Assembly (NCBI GenBank): GCA_015056495.1
Contig: SVGC01000009.1
Location: 62,001 to 126,000, forward strand
DNA from: Butyrivibrio sp.
GTDB taxonomy: Bacteria > Bacillota > Clostridia > Lachnospirales > Lachnospiraceae
Direction: 5' to 3'
DNA length: 64,000 bases
Part shown: in pieces, positions 35,010-43,019 of the stretch
Layout of the letters: the number at the start of each line of letters is the position of its first letter
Position numbering within the stretch: position 1 is the first letter of the stretch
Made by a program: the position numbers and the translations under genes
The notes under the pieces: model-generated
Database searches by the model: none
Seen by the model: the letters and a program-made list of their open reading frames with translations, nothing else
Told to the model about the DNA's origin: nothing

Positions 35010-35382
35010 AGTTCAACGTTGAAATCATTCCGGTGAAGACCGGCTTGATGAAGTTCTCTTTTTAGAACTTCAAAAATGCTTTATTGAAAAAAGCAACGAA
35101 AAGGATATTATCATAAATAAATTAATATTTCAACATTAATTTATTTTTTATGATTTTATTCAAGCTGTGAGAGTGCTGAGAAAACCATTCTGCGCCCATA
35201 GCTTGTACAAAGAATGTCGCTTGCGACATTCTCGCGCCGAGCGCGGTTGCATTTATGCAACATTTACCTATCGCGCGAGTGCGCATCCTTAGCGGAGCGT
35301 TTTTTAAATCATAGGAAAGCAATTTCCTATGATTTAAAAAAAGGATTGATCAGTTCACTATTTGAACTAACCAATCCTTTTT
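35010..35382. repeat. gene-free block of stacked inverted repeats
   Basis: Most of the 449-base spacer between the S41 protease and Ig-protein genes consists of inverted repeats. They are GAAGTTCT/AGAACTTC (35049-35070), GAATGTCGC/GCGACATTC (35212-35231), CGCGC-type (35233-35245), GTTGCA/TGCAAC (35246-35261), a 19-bp perfect stem with a GCAA loop (35300-35341) and an 11-bp stem AAAAAGGATTG/CAATCCTTTTT (35338-35383). The stretch 35190-35300 is clearly richer in G and C than its surroundings. No coding frame with a ribosome site was found. Confidence 0.7.
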
Positions 35383-35383
35383 A
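35338..35383 (-). terminator. terminator after the S41 protease gene
   Basis: AAAAAGGATTG / CAATCCTTTTT with an inner AGTTCA/TGAACT helix, followed on the minus strand by a T run. It ends the ftsEX-M23-S41 transcript 37 bases past the stop. The next hairpin (35300-35341) overlaps its tail and could serve as a second or opposite-strand terminator. Confidence 0.75.
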
Positions 35384-35419
35384 TAATTTAGCAAAACTAT
35401 ATTGTATTTTTAATCAGTT

Positions 35420-36781
35420 TTATTCACTAAGTTTTTCCATCATAACTTCTACAGCTGCATCTAGCTGGTTATCTGTCTTGTCTTCCTGATATGCTTCAGT
35501 ATCAAATTCAACCTCTACATCAGGATCAATACCGATGCCGTGGATGTTGTTTCCGGCTGGTGTAAAGTATGAGCTGATAGTCAGCTTGACCGCTGTTCCA
35601 TCTGAGAAATCAAATACTCTCTGAACAACACCTTTTCCATAAGTTGTAACACCTACAAGAGTACCAATACCATAATCCTTAATGGCTCCTGACAGGATCT
35701 CTGATGCACTGGCTGAGTACTGGTTTACAAGTACTACGAGAGGGATATCAATCTCATGCTGTCCATCGCACTCATAATCAGTTCTATTACCATCTCTGTC
35801 CTCTGTGTAGAAGATAACTCCCTTAGGAAGTATCTGGGATGCGATACTACATACTGCAGATACATTTCCGCCCGGATTAGATCTCAGGTCGATGATCAGT
35901 CCCTGCATGCCGCTTGCTTCAAGTTCTGCAATAGCTTCTGTATACTGATCTGGTGTTACTTCATCAAACTCTGTGATCTGTACATATCCGATATTGTTAT
36001 CCAGCATCTTGGATGATACTGTTGGACTCTCAATCTTCTTTCTCTCAACGTCCACATCAATATATTCACTATCTCTAAGAACAGTGATAGTAACAAATGT
36101 GCCCTCTTCGCCTTTGATAAGACTTACTATCTCAGACAGTTCCAATCCCTGAACTTCTTCGCCATCAACTGCATAGATGATATCATCTACCTGAAGTCCG
36201 GATGTCTCTGCAGGTGAACCTGTGATAAATCCTGAAATCCTTGCCATGCTGATATCCATATCCATGCTGACATAAGCACCTATACCGTAATAGATGCCTT
36301 CTGTATCCTGCAGCAGTTCTGTGAGTTCATCGGCTGTGTAATATACAGAATATGGATCCCCAAGAGAATCAACAAGTCCTCTGTATATGCCGTCCTTAAG
36401 ATCATCTGTATCTACATCTGTTTTGTAGTAATATTTATCAATCGCAGATTCAAGTGTAGCAATCTTTTGAAGTGACTGTTCATCGATAACATCACTGTCT
36501 TCCACATTGACAGTGTTTACATCCACTGCATTCTGGGCTGTCAGTTTACTCAGATAACTTAATCCTACAGTATAAAACAATATGATACCCACCAACAGTA
36601 TGCAGATAAAACCTGTAAGAAATCCGCCTACAAATACACCAACGCTTCGTTTCTTAGTCAATACCGCAGCTGTGTTATAGCTCTGTCCATTAGGCAGATC
36701 CTCATTACTATAATACTTGCTTTCTTCCTGGCTTACATCCGCAGTCTGTTCTTGCAACTGCTCGTTTTTTTCGTTTTCCAT
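35420..36781 (-). CDS. ctpA: S41 family C-terminal processing protease
   Basis: A 453-residue membrane-anchored serine protease. A cytoplasmic acidic N-terminus of about 48 residues precedes one membrane segment (GFLTGFICILLVGIILFYTVG). Then come a PDZ domain (GSPAETSGLQVDDIIYAVDG near 188-207) and the S41 core with catalytic Ser in YSASASEIL and Lys in TYGKGVVQ. It should cut envelope proteins outside the membrane. It is 54 bases downstream of the M23 hydrolase gene, and CtpA-type proteases control wall hydrolase levels in several bacteria, so a regulatory link is plausible. GAGGAG lies 12 bases from the ATG. Confidence 0.94.
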   Translation of the reverse strand: MENEKNEQLQEQTADVSQEESKYYSNEDLPNGQSYNTAAVLTKKRSVGVFVGGFLTGFICILLVGIILFYTVGLSYLSKLTAQNAVDVNTVNVEDSDVIDEQSLQKIATLESAIDKYYYKTDVDTDDLKDGIYRGLVDSLGDPYSVYYTADELTELLQDTEGIYYGIGAYVSMDMDISMARISGFITGSPAETSGLQVDDIIYAVDGEEVQGLELSEIVSLIKGEEGTFVTITVLRDSEYIDVDVERKKIESPTVSSKMLDNNIGYVQITEFDEVTPDQYTEAIAELEASGMQGLIIDLRSNPGGNVSAVCSIASQILPKGVIFYTEDRDGNRTDYECDGQHEIDIPLVVLVNQYSASASEILSGAIKDYGIGTLVGVTTYGKGVVQRVFDFSDGTAVKLTISSYFTPAGNNIHGIGIDPDVEVEFDTEAYQEDKTDNQLDAAVEVMMEKLSE

Positions 36782-36835
36782 AATACTAATAACTCCTCAT
36801 TTAAAAAATTTCTCTCATAACAACAATCATCTCTA

Positions 36836-38062
36836 TCAGTTGCTCAGATAATTCCATGGACTTACATAGGAACCATTCAGTCTTACTCCAAAATGTAAAT
36901 GATTTCCTGTAGATCGTCCAGTAGTACCCACCGCAGCTATGGTCTGTCCTTTAGTAACAGACTGACCTTGCGATACATATAGTTTAGAACAATGCATATA
37001 AACTGTATATAGGCCATCTCCATGATTTATCATAACGTAATTACCCATAGATGCCTCATAAGAAGCTGCTACTACAGTTCCATTATAGGCTGCAAGTATT
37101 GGAGAGCCTGCAGGTGCCGCCAGATCTATACCATTATGCATCTTGTTAATGCCAAGTGTCGGATGAAGTCTCATTCCATAATCATCAGATATTCTAGTAT
37201 AGGACGGACATGGCCAGGTGAACATTCCACCATCATATTTAAGTTTATTCAGCTCTGCTTTATCTCTTGCAACCTCTGCCTCAAGTGCAGCAATAGCAGC
37301 ATCTTCAGCCGCAATCTGAGCTTCATATTCTTTGATGGCAGCTTCTTTATCCTGAATATCTGAATTGACGGTTGATAATTCAGCATTTTTCTCCTGCCTG
37401 AGAGCTTCCATGTTACTCTGCTCTATCTCTACATCTTTTTTTGCTTCATCAAGTGTTGTCTTTTCTTCTTCAAGAGCCTCTTTTGTAACTTCGATCAACT
37501 GAGTCTGCTGAATGTACTCATTGAGTTTCTGCCTGTCATAAGCTGACAACAATTCAATATATTCAGCCTTATTGAGCATCTCTGCAAAGCTTCCTGACTG
37601 AACGAGCAGTTCAAAATACAGTGTATCACCCTGCTCATACATGAACTTGATTCTCTTCTTCATGGCTTCATACTGCTGCTTTTGAACTTCAATTGCTTCT
37701 TCAAGTTCTTTTTGTGTCTCTTCAATCTCTGTCTCTTTTGCTGTTATCTGCTCAGTAAGGGTATCTATCTTGGTCTGAATATCTGTCAGGCTGCTGTCTA
37801 TCTGTTGGATATATGCGTTCAGATCCGACTTGGTAGACTCAAGCTCTTTTTTTAACGATTCCAGATTAGTCAGATTGCTTTTCATGCTGTCACGTTCTTT
37901 TTTAGCATCACTGATCTGACTTTCTTTCTGCTTGATACTTTCTTCAGTTACTGCATACGAAACAGTGGTACTAGTATTTAGTACCACTGCCATAAACGTC
38001 ATAATAAGAATTACGGAAACTATTCTGTTTAATAAGCTTTTGTTGCGATAAAATGCGATCAT
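36836..38062 (-). CDS. secreted coiled-coil M23 peptidoglycan hydrolase (PcsB/EnvC-like partner of FtsEX)
   Basis: A 408-residue exported protein: signal peptide about 1-38, a long coiled coil from about 40 to 270 rich in Glu, Lys and Gln, and a C-terminal LytM/M23 domain. The zinc ligands are present (HNGIDLAAPAG and HLHFGVRLNG), so unlike EnvC, whose LytM domain is inactive, it should cut peptide bonds in peptidoglycan itself. The coiled coil is the part that docks on the FtsX outer loop in PcsB, EnvC and RipC systems. It lies 11 bases downstream of ftsX, supporting that role. GAGG lies 6 bases before the ATG. Confidence 0.92.
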   Translation of the reverse strand: MIAFYRNKSLLNRIVSVILIMTFMAVVLNTSTTVSYAVTEESIKQKESQISDAKKERDSMKSNLTNLESLKKELESTKSDLNAYIQQIDSSLTDIQTKIDTLTEQITAKETEIEETQKELEEAIEVQKQQYEAMKKRIKFMYEQGDTLYFELLVQSGSFAEMLNKAEYIELLSAYDRQKLNEYIQQTQLIEVTKEALEEEKTTLDEAKKDVEIEQSNMEALRQEKNAELSTVNSDIQDKEAAIKEYEAQIAAEDAAIAALEAEVARDKAELNKLKYDGGMFTWPCPSYTRISDDYGMRLHPTLGINKMHNGIDLAAPAGSPILAAYNGTVVAASYEASMGNYVMINHGDGLYTVYMHCSKLYVSQGQSVTKGQTIAAVGTTGRSTGNHLHFGVRLNGSYVSPWNYLSN

Positions 38063-38073
38063 TTTTCCTCTTA

Positions 38074-38964
38074 TTACACATGTAGATGCTTGCGAACTGT
38101 TGTAAAACTTCCAAGGAACCCTATTCCTACACCTATTATCAATGAAGTAGGAAGCAATGTCTCAAATATTGTGCCAGCTGGCAGGAAATTAAGCAGTGAG
38201 CTAAGCATAGCAAATTTGGTTCCCACATATGTAATAGCCTGGTTGTAGATAAAATAAAGAATAACAATCGGGATCATTGAACCAATGATTCCAATGAGGA
38301 TACCCTCTATTACGAATGGTGCTCTTACAAAAAAGTCTGTAGCACCAATATATTTCATGATTGTGATCTCATCCTTTCTGACTGCGATACCCATTGTTAC
38401 AGTATTGCTGATCAGGAATATGGAAACTGCAAGAAGTACTGCTATTATACCCACAGACACATAGGCTATGAGCTTATTAGCTCCGCTAAGTGTTGTAGCA
38501 GTCACTTCAGAACGATTGACCTCACGAACTATATCAATTGACTCCAGATAAGTAACCAGAGCCGGCTGCATAGATACATCATTAAGATATATCTGAAGGT
38601 TGGCTGAGTCCGCCAAAGGATTTTCTGTAAATCCATCAGCATATTCGCCCAGATACTCATCCTTAAAGCTGTTCCAGGCTTCATCAGCAGAAACATAAAC
38701 TACTTCTCTGACTTCAGGTCTCTGTGTCAGAGATGTCTGAAGGGAGAGCATCTGATCTTCAGTTGTTCCTTCAACAAAGAAGACTGTAACTGAAACACCT
38801 TCTTCAGCTGTTTTGACCACGTGTTCAAAATTAGTAACAATAGAATAAAACATACCAAACAAAAACAGGCAGGCACTTATAGTTGCAATTGAAGCAAGAG
38901 TATACCATTTATTTCTTGTAAGGTTCTTGAATCCCTGTCCTATTGTGTAAAAGAAACTACTCAT
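38074..38964 (-). CDS. ftsX: cell division ABC transporter-like permease FtsX
   Basis: The membrane subunit of FtsEX, which passes ATP-driven motion to a wall hydrolase outside the cell. The 296 residues include a first membrane segment near 22-42, a large outer domain of about 110 residues that recruits the hydrolase, and three further segments with KDEITIMKYIGATDFFVRAPF between. The start is set at the ATG of ATGAGTAG overlapping the ftsE stop codon. The longest frame adds ten residues lying wholly in ftsE. The next gene encodes the probable hydrolase partner. Confidence 0.95.
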   Translation of the reverse strand: MSSFFYTIGQGFKNLTRNKWYTLASIATISACLFLFGMFYSIVTNFEHVVKTAEEGVSVTVFFVEGTTEDQMLSLQTSLTQRPEVREVVYVSADEAWNSFKDEYLGEYADGFTENPLADSANLQIYLNDVSMQPALVTYLESIDIVREVNRSEVTATTLSGANKLIAYVSVGIIAVLLAVSIFLISNTVTMGIAVRKDEITIMKYIGATDFFVRAPFVIEGILIGIIGSMIPIVILYFIYNQAITYVGTKFAMLSSLLNFLPAGTIFETLLPTSLIIGVGIGFLGSFTTVRKHLHV

Positions 38965-39700
38965 CCTCATCGATATACACACCCTTCTCTTCATCGGCTA
39001 TGATAACGCCTTTTTTGATTGTGATAACTCGTTTCCGCATTGCATTAACGATCTCTCTATTATGGGTAACGATAATGACGGTTGTTCCATTAGCATTGAT
39101 CTGTTCCATCAGCTTCATGATCTCCCATGAATTGTTTGGATCCAGGTTACCGGTAGGCTCATCCGCAAGAAGTATGGTAGGTTTGTTGACAAGGGCTCTT
39201 GCAAGAGCAACTCGCTGCTGTTCACCACCTGACAACTGTGTGATCTTACTCTTATACTTACCTGCAAGACCAACTGTTGCAAGGATTGAAGGAACATTTT
39301 TACGAATCTCCCTGCTAGGTGTCTGTACTACATGCTGCGCAAAAGCAACATTTTCATATACATTTCTGTCCTTTAAAAGACGGAAATCCTGGAATACAAC
39401 GCCTAATTTTCTTCTGAATTTTGGAATCTGACGATGCTTGATCCTATTAAGGTCATAGCCTAGAACATTAATTTCGCCTTCTGTAGGCACCAGTTCTCTA
39501 AGGAGCATTTTGATCAGAGTCGATTTACCTGATCCACTGTCTCCTACTATGAAAACAAATTCCCCTTTTCTAATGTGAAGGTTAACTCCATTTAAAGCTG
39601 GAGCTCCTTTAGAGTACGATTTAGTAACATTTTCAAGAGTTATAATCTCATCATCGGGTAATTGTCGTCTAGTTCTTCTCTTTTTTAATACTCTTTCCAT
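38957..39700 (-). CDS. ftsE: cell division ATP-binding protein FtsE
   Basis: The ATPase subunit of FtsEX. The 247 residues carry Walker A GDSGSGKSTLIK near 53-64, signature LSGGEQQRVALARAL near 154-168 and LLADEPTGNLD near 174-184. Compared with the family (about 225-230 residues) it has a basic extension at the N-terminus (VLKKRRTRRQLPDD) and a short acidic C-terminal tail. GGGGAG lies before the ATG. A PucR-type regulator gene ends 34 bases upstream, and ftsX overlaps the stop codon. Confidence 0.97.
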   Translation of the reverse strand: MERVLKKRRTRRQLPDDEIITLENVTKSYSKGAPALNGVNLHIRKGEFVFIVGDSGSGKSTLIKMLLRELVPTEGEINVLGYDLNRIKHRQIPKFRRKLGVVFQDFRLLKDRNVYENVAFAQHVVQTPSREIRKNVPSILATVGLAGKYKSKITQLSGGEQQRVALARALVNKPTILLADEPTGNLDPNNSWEIMKLMEQINANGTTVIIVTHNREIVNAMRKRVITIKKGVIIADEEKGVYIDEDE

Positions 39701-39734
39701 TGATTCTCCCCAAACGCGCTTTATAAAGCATGGA

Positions 39735-40823
39735 TCAATATGTATATTTCTCCATGTAATTCATGTATTTAACTACCATCAGCGCGATCTTAAATGTGAT
39801 GGCATCATCAAATACTCTCAGGTCAAGGCCTGTGCTCTTCTGAAGCTTGTCAAGACGGTATACAAGTGTATTTCTGTGAATAAATAACTGTCTTGATGTC
39901 TCTGATACATTAAGGTTATTTTCAAAAAATTTATCAATAGTAGTAAGTGTCTCCTGATCGAATTCGTCAGGGTTCTTACCATCAAAGATCTCTTTAATGA
40001 ACATCTTGCAAAGAGGTATAGGAAGCTGATATATAAGTCTTCCAATACCAAGCTCTGTATAGCAGATCACCTTGCGCTCTTCAAAGAATATCTTGCCTAC
40101 ATCAAGAGCCATCTTAGCCTCTTTATATGAACGGCTGACTTCCTTGATCTCACCAACAACTGTACCATATGCGATCCTGACATCTGTAAGGCCTTCTTTT
40201 TCAAGATATTCCTGCATATCCTTGGCAATCTTACCAAGATCTGAGCCCTTACCTGTTTCAGTAACTTCTTTTACAACTATAACGTTGTTTTCATCTACTT
40301 CTGATGCAAAATCGTCACTAGTATTGCCAATATAACTGCGTACCATTTCAAGACCGCCAAGTTCTCTTCCATTGGAAGACTCAACGATCATAGTAACTCT
40401 CATGGCATCTGTTTTTATGTGGAGTTTTTTAGCCCTGCTATATATATCAACAAGAAGCAGGTTATCCAAAAGAAGATTCTTGATAAAGTTGTCCTTATCA
40501 AATCTCTCTTTATATGCTACAAGGAGTCCCTGTATCTGGAAGGCAATCATCTTGCCCAGCATATATACATTATCTCCTCCGCCAAGTACTATAAGGATGT
40601 ACTCAAGCTGCTGTTCATCAAATATCTTAAAATACTGATATCCCTGTATTTCCTGTGAATCAGCTGGTGATTCAACAAACTCTCTTGCAGGGGCAGCGCA
40701 TCTTAAAAAGTCGTTAGATGTTGATGCCACTTCCTTACCATCAATATCTAACACGCATAATTCAGCATGTGATATATTTTTTAGTCCTTCCAAGGTATTT
40801 TGAAGAATCTGATTAGATATCAT
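39735..40823 (-). CDS. PucR/CdaR-type helix-turn-helix regulator
   Basis: A 362-residue transcription regulator of the sugar-diacid regulator (CdaR/PucR) class; this CdaR is unrelated to the YbbR protein at 13.4 kb. The first 130 residues resemble the diacid-binding sensor region (LCVLDIDGKEVAST), the middle a GGDEF-like degenerate domain (VRIAYGTVVGEIKEVSRSYKEAK), and the C-terminus the PucR HTH (NLNVSETSRQLFIHRNTLVYRLDKLQKSTGLDLR). It lies 34 bases before ftsE on the same strand, with no terminator in between, so it could be co-transcribed with the division genes. Its ligand and targets are unknown. Confidence 0.88.
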   Translation of the reverse strand: MISNQILQNTLEGLKNISHAELCVLDIDGKEVASTSNDFLRCAAPAREFVESPADSQEIQGYQYFKIFDEQQLEYILIVLGGGDNVYMLGKMIAFQIQGLLVAYKERFDKDNFIKNLLLDNLLLVDIYSRAKKLHIKTDAMRVTMIVESSNGRELGGLEMVRSYIGNTSDDFASEVDENNVIVVKEVTETGKGSDLGKIAKDMQEYLEKEGLTDVRIAYGTVVGEIKEVSRSYKEAKMALDVGKIFFEERKVICYTELGIGRLIYQLPIPLCKMFIKEIFDGKNPDEFDQETLTTIDKFFENNLNVSETSRQLFIHRNTLVYRLDKLQKSTGLDLRVFDDAITFKIALMVVKYMNYMEKYTY

Positions 40824-41005
40824 TTTACACTCTTTCTGCGCAATAATAATAAAAAAACACGCTCTGATATTCCCCTCATTGTATAATTTTATAGCAAAAA
40901 TACAAAAAAATCTACAATAAACAGAGCTTTTATTTGTATACTTTTATTAATTTTTCTTTTATCTATAATTGCGACTGCAAAAATACACCTATATTATTTG
41001 TGCTT

Positions 41006-41689
41006 TTAGTGCGCATCCTTAATGTTATTAAGATACTGACTGGCACTTTTCTTAAAGACTCTGTGATATATCTTTTGTATGAATCTTTCTCTGACAGAAT
41101 CCTTCCTGCTGGCGATATTGAGATCTTCCGGCAGATATATGATCACTTCTGCATTGATCATGTCTCTGTCTTTAGTCATAAGTTGCATACATACTTTTTC
41201 TGAGGAACGCATGATAATGACTCTGGGAACCATACTATTGATCTTGTTAATGACTCCGGCGTTGATATCTTCATCTGTGCCATATACACCTGTTCCTACA
41301 ATATTCAGATCGCCTCTGATAGTATCAAGATCCGACTGGATTTTTTCCAATCCTTTGTCAGAATCAGATATAAGAAAAACAGAATATCTCTTATAAGATA
41401 TTTTTCCTAGAAGAGTTGTCAGAAACACTAGTCTTTGTGCTTCATCAATTCGATTTCTGGCTGTAATCCCGCAGGCTTTTAAGATATCCTTGTCCCCAAA
41501 CACAGTAATATCAGCCTGTTGAATCCAATTGCTGATCTCTTCATCATCTTTAGCTCTTACAAGCAACGGAATATTGATGTAGATCACGCTATTTAAAGCA
41601 CCGTTTTTTAGAAATACTTCTACCTGTTGCAAGGACTCTCGCAGAAACATATCCTTGAGTGGTATCCCCATTAGATTGATTTTTTTCAT
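41006..41689 (-). CDS. degenerate WecG/TagA (GT26)-like protein
   Basis: A 227-residue protein that aligns by eye with WecG/TagA/CpsF glycosyltransferases: INLMGIPLKDMFLRESLQQV at the start, then IYINIPLLVRAKDDEEISNWI and ADITVFGDKDILKACG where active members have VTPNPE and DLVLPDGxGV. The Asn and PDG residues are replaced, so catalysis is doubtful, although one Asp remains in FGDKD. The C-terminal half keeps the Rossmann-like VFLISDSDKGLEKI and GVYGTDED segments, equivalent to the LGGxPG and GYF motifs. It is transcribed alone or with the regulator downstream; the 182-base spacer 40824-41005 holds nothing recognised. GGGGA precedes the ATG. Confidence 0.65.
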   Translation of the reverse strand: MKKINLMGIPLKDMFLRESLQQVEVFLKNGALNSVIYINIPLLVRAKDDEEISNWIQQADITVFGDKDILKACGITARNRIDEAQRLVFLTTLLGKISYKRYSVFLISDSDKGLEKIQSDLDTIRGDLNIVGTGVYGTDEDINAGVINKINSMVPRVIIMRSSEKVCMQLMTKDRDMINAEVIIYLPEDLNIASRKDSVRERFIQKIYHRVFKKSASQYLNNIKDAH

Positions 41690-41726
41690 TTCCCCAACTT
41701 ACCCTCTTTTGTCTCACCAATTTCAT

Positions 41727-41734
41727 GCCGATAT
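41727..41734 (+). promoter_or_regulatory. possible sigma-28 (SigD) -10 element before yjfB
   Basis: GCCGATAT matches the distinctive sigma-28 -10 consensus GCCGATAA at 7 of 8 positions and lies 63 bases before the start of a putative motility gene. The TAAA expected 15 bases upstream is not present (TTTG instead), so the call rests on the -10 element alone. Confidence 0.35.
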
Positions 41735-41797
41735 ACAATATGGAAACATATTTCCTTTTTCGGCCCGCACATGCATATGTGCAGATTGGAGGCGACC

Positions 41798-41986
41798 ATG
41801 GATATTGCCGAATTATCAATGGTCTTGTCACAGAATCGTGTCATGAACGATTACGGTGTAGCTATGTTATCCAAAAGCCTTGATATGGCCAAGGATACAT
41901 CAGAAACACTCACCGAGATGATGGACAATTCTATGGAATTGTCTGTTAATCCGGACATCGGTTCCAACATTGATATACGTCTGTGA
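41798..41986 (+). CDS. YjfB-family putative motility protein
   Basis: A 62-residue protein of the YjfB family, small proteins found in flagellated Firmicutes and sometimes SigD-dependent. It starts MDIAELSMVLSQ and continues with YGVAMLSKSLDMAKD, a typical amphipathic pattern; it has no signal peptide or membrane segment. The start is the ATG 5 bases after GGAGG (41788-41792); a longer frame from 41771 begins upstream of that site. It is one of only four plus-strand genes in the window and stands alone with its own terminator. The biochemical role is unknown. Confidence 0.85.
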   Translation: MDIAELSMVLSQNRVMNDYGVAMLSKSLDMAKDTSETLTEMMDNSMELSVNPDIGSNIDIRL

Positions 41987-42018
41987 TCAGAGGCCATAGC
42001 ATACCTCATGGCCAAAGG

Positions 42019-42045
42019 CGCCTGCTTTTACTGCAGGCGTCTTTT
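42019..42045 (+). terminator. terminator after yjfB
   Basis: CGCCTGC / GCAGGCG is a 7-bp GC-rich stem with a TTTTACT loop, followed by TCTTTTATT. It lies 32 bases after the yjfB stop, between convergent genes. Confidence 0.85.
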
Positions 42046-42074
42046 ATTACTTTCACCCATAAATCAGATTACAT

Positions 42075-43013
42075 CTATGCAAACATCAATACTACTATAA
42101 GCGCTACGCAGATGCCCATTCCAAATATTAAAGGCACTGTCACGATGCGCATTTTCTTTCCACGCTCATTTACCGGTGGTTTTATCTTTAAAATATTAGC
42201 GAAGTATTCACTTCTATTCTCAAGTTTGGACATATAATATGCAAGACATATTGCTATGCCTGCTCCAATAAGTGCTATAACTGCCAAAGGACCTATTGAT
42301 GCCAGAAGACTCTGCTGAACTTCCTCTGCAGAATAATTGGCTGCCTCTTCCAAAAGATCAGCACCGCCATTTGATTCCCAGTACATCATAAGTACCTGTG
42401 AAGAATTAAGCAGCATATGCGCGATCATTGACGGCAAGATAGAACCTGTTGCCTCTACAAGAACCGCAAACATCAGTCCCAGTAAAAACGCATAAGCGGC
42501 CTGATTCAGATTCATATGCATAAGACCAAATAATATAGCGGAAAGTACTATAGCTGCTACTACTCTTCCTGTCCTCTTATAACTGTGAAAAAGGATTCCT
42601 CTATAACACAACTCTTCAACTATAGGAGCAAATATTCCAATAGAACCTACCATCAAAGGCAGTGACATGGATAAAATCTCGCCACTGATAGATGCTACAG
42701 TATTTTCCACAAACAGCATGGTTACTGAATTGGCAAAAAAACATAGCGGCATGATAAGTATCAGATATACTGGCACAAGCAGTGCTGTCTGTAGCCTGAT
42801 CTTCCTAATCGGAAACATATCAATAAATCTGTCACCGGTACACAGGATAAATATCAGCGCCGGAACAAACATACTCATCTCTGCAATAAAGTTAGTTGTC
42901 GCAAGGGACATGTCTATCCAAAATACCTGGCATATGATCTGAACACCGGTAGTGATCACCAGATTACACAATATCATGCACAGAAACAGCCAGTTAGCTC
43001 TTTTAGCGTTCAT
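42075..43013 (-). CDS. CPBP family intramembrane metalloprotease
   Basis: A 312-residue membrane protein of the CPBP (Abi, Rce1-like) family with about eight hydrophobic segments. The glutamate motif EELCYRGILFHSYKR is near residues 137-151, the His motif FGLMHMNLNQ near 165-174 and a further His in MIAHMLLNS near 200-208, so the active-site set is complete. Relatives process prenylated proteins or bacteriocin-related peptides, and many have unknown substrates. It ends the run thioesterase, S1 protein, protease; its start is 6 bases after the S1 gene stop codon, implying coupling. No bacteriocin gene was seen nearby. Confidence 0.9.
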   Translation of the reverse strand: MNAKRANWLFLCMILCNLVITTGVQIICQVFWIDMSLATTNFIAEMSMFVPALIFILCTGDRFIDMFPIRKIRLQTALLVPVYLILIMPLCFFANSVTMLFVENTVASISGEILSMSLPLMVGSIGIFAPIVEELCYRGILFHSYKRTGRVVAAIVLSAILFGLMHMNLNQAAYAFLLGLMFAVLVEATGSILPSMIAHMLLNSSQVLMMYWESNGGADLLEEAANYSAEEVQQSLLASIGPLAVIALIGAGIAICLAYYMSKLENRSEYFANILKIKPPVNERGKKMRIVTVPLIFGMGICVALIVVLMFA

Positions 43014-43019
43014 CTCTAC

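Noticed and set aside
34971-35419. Hairpin block as a CRISPR array
   Set aside because: The repeats are inverted and all different; there are no regularly spaced direct repeats or cas genes.
41009-41022. 14-base match AGTGCGCATCCTTA shared with the hairpin block (35278-35291)
   Set aside because: A match of this length is expected by chance in 64 kb, and here it is simply the end of a coding region.
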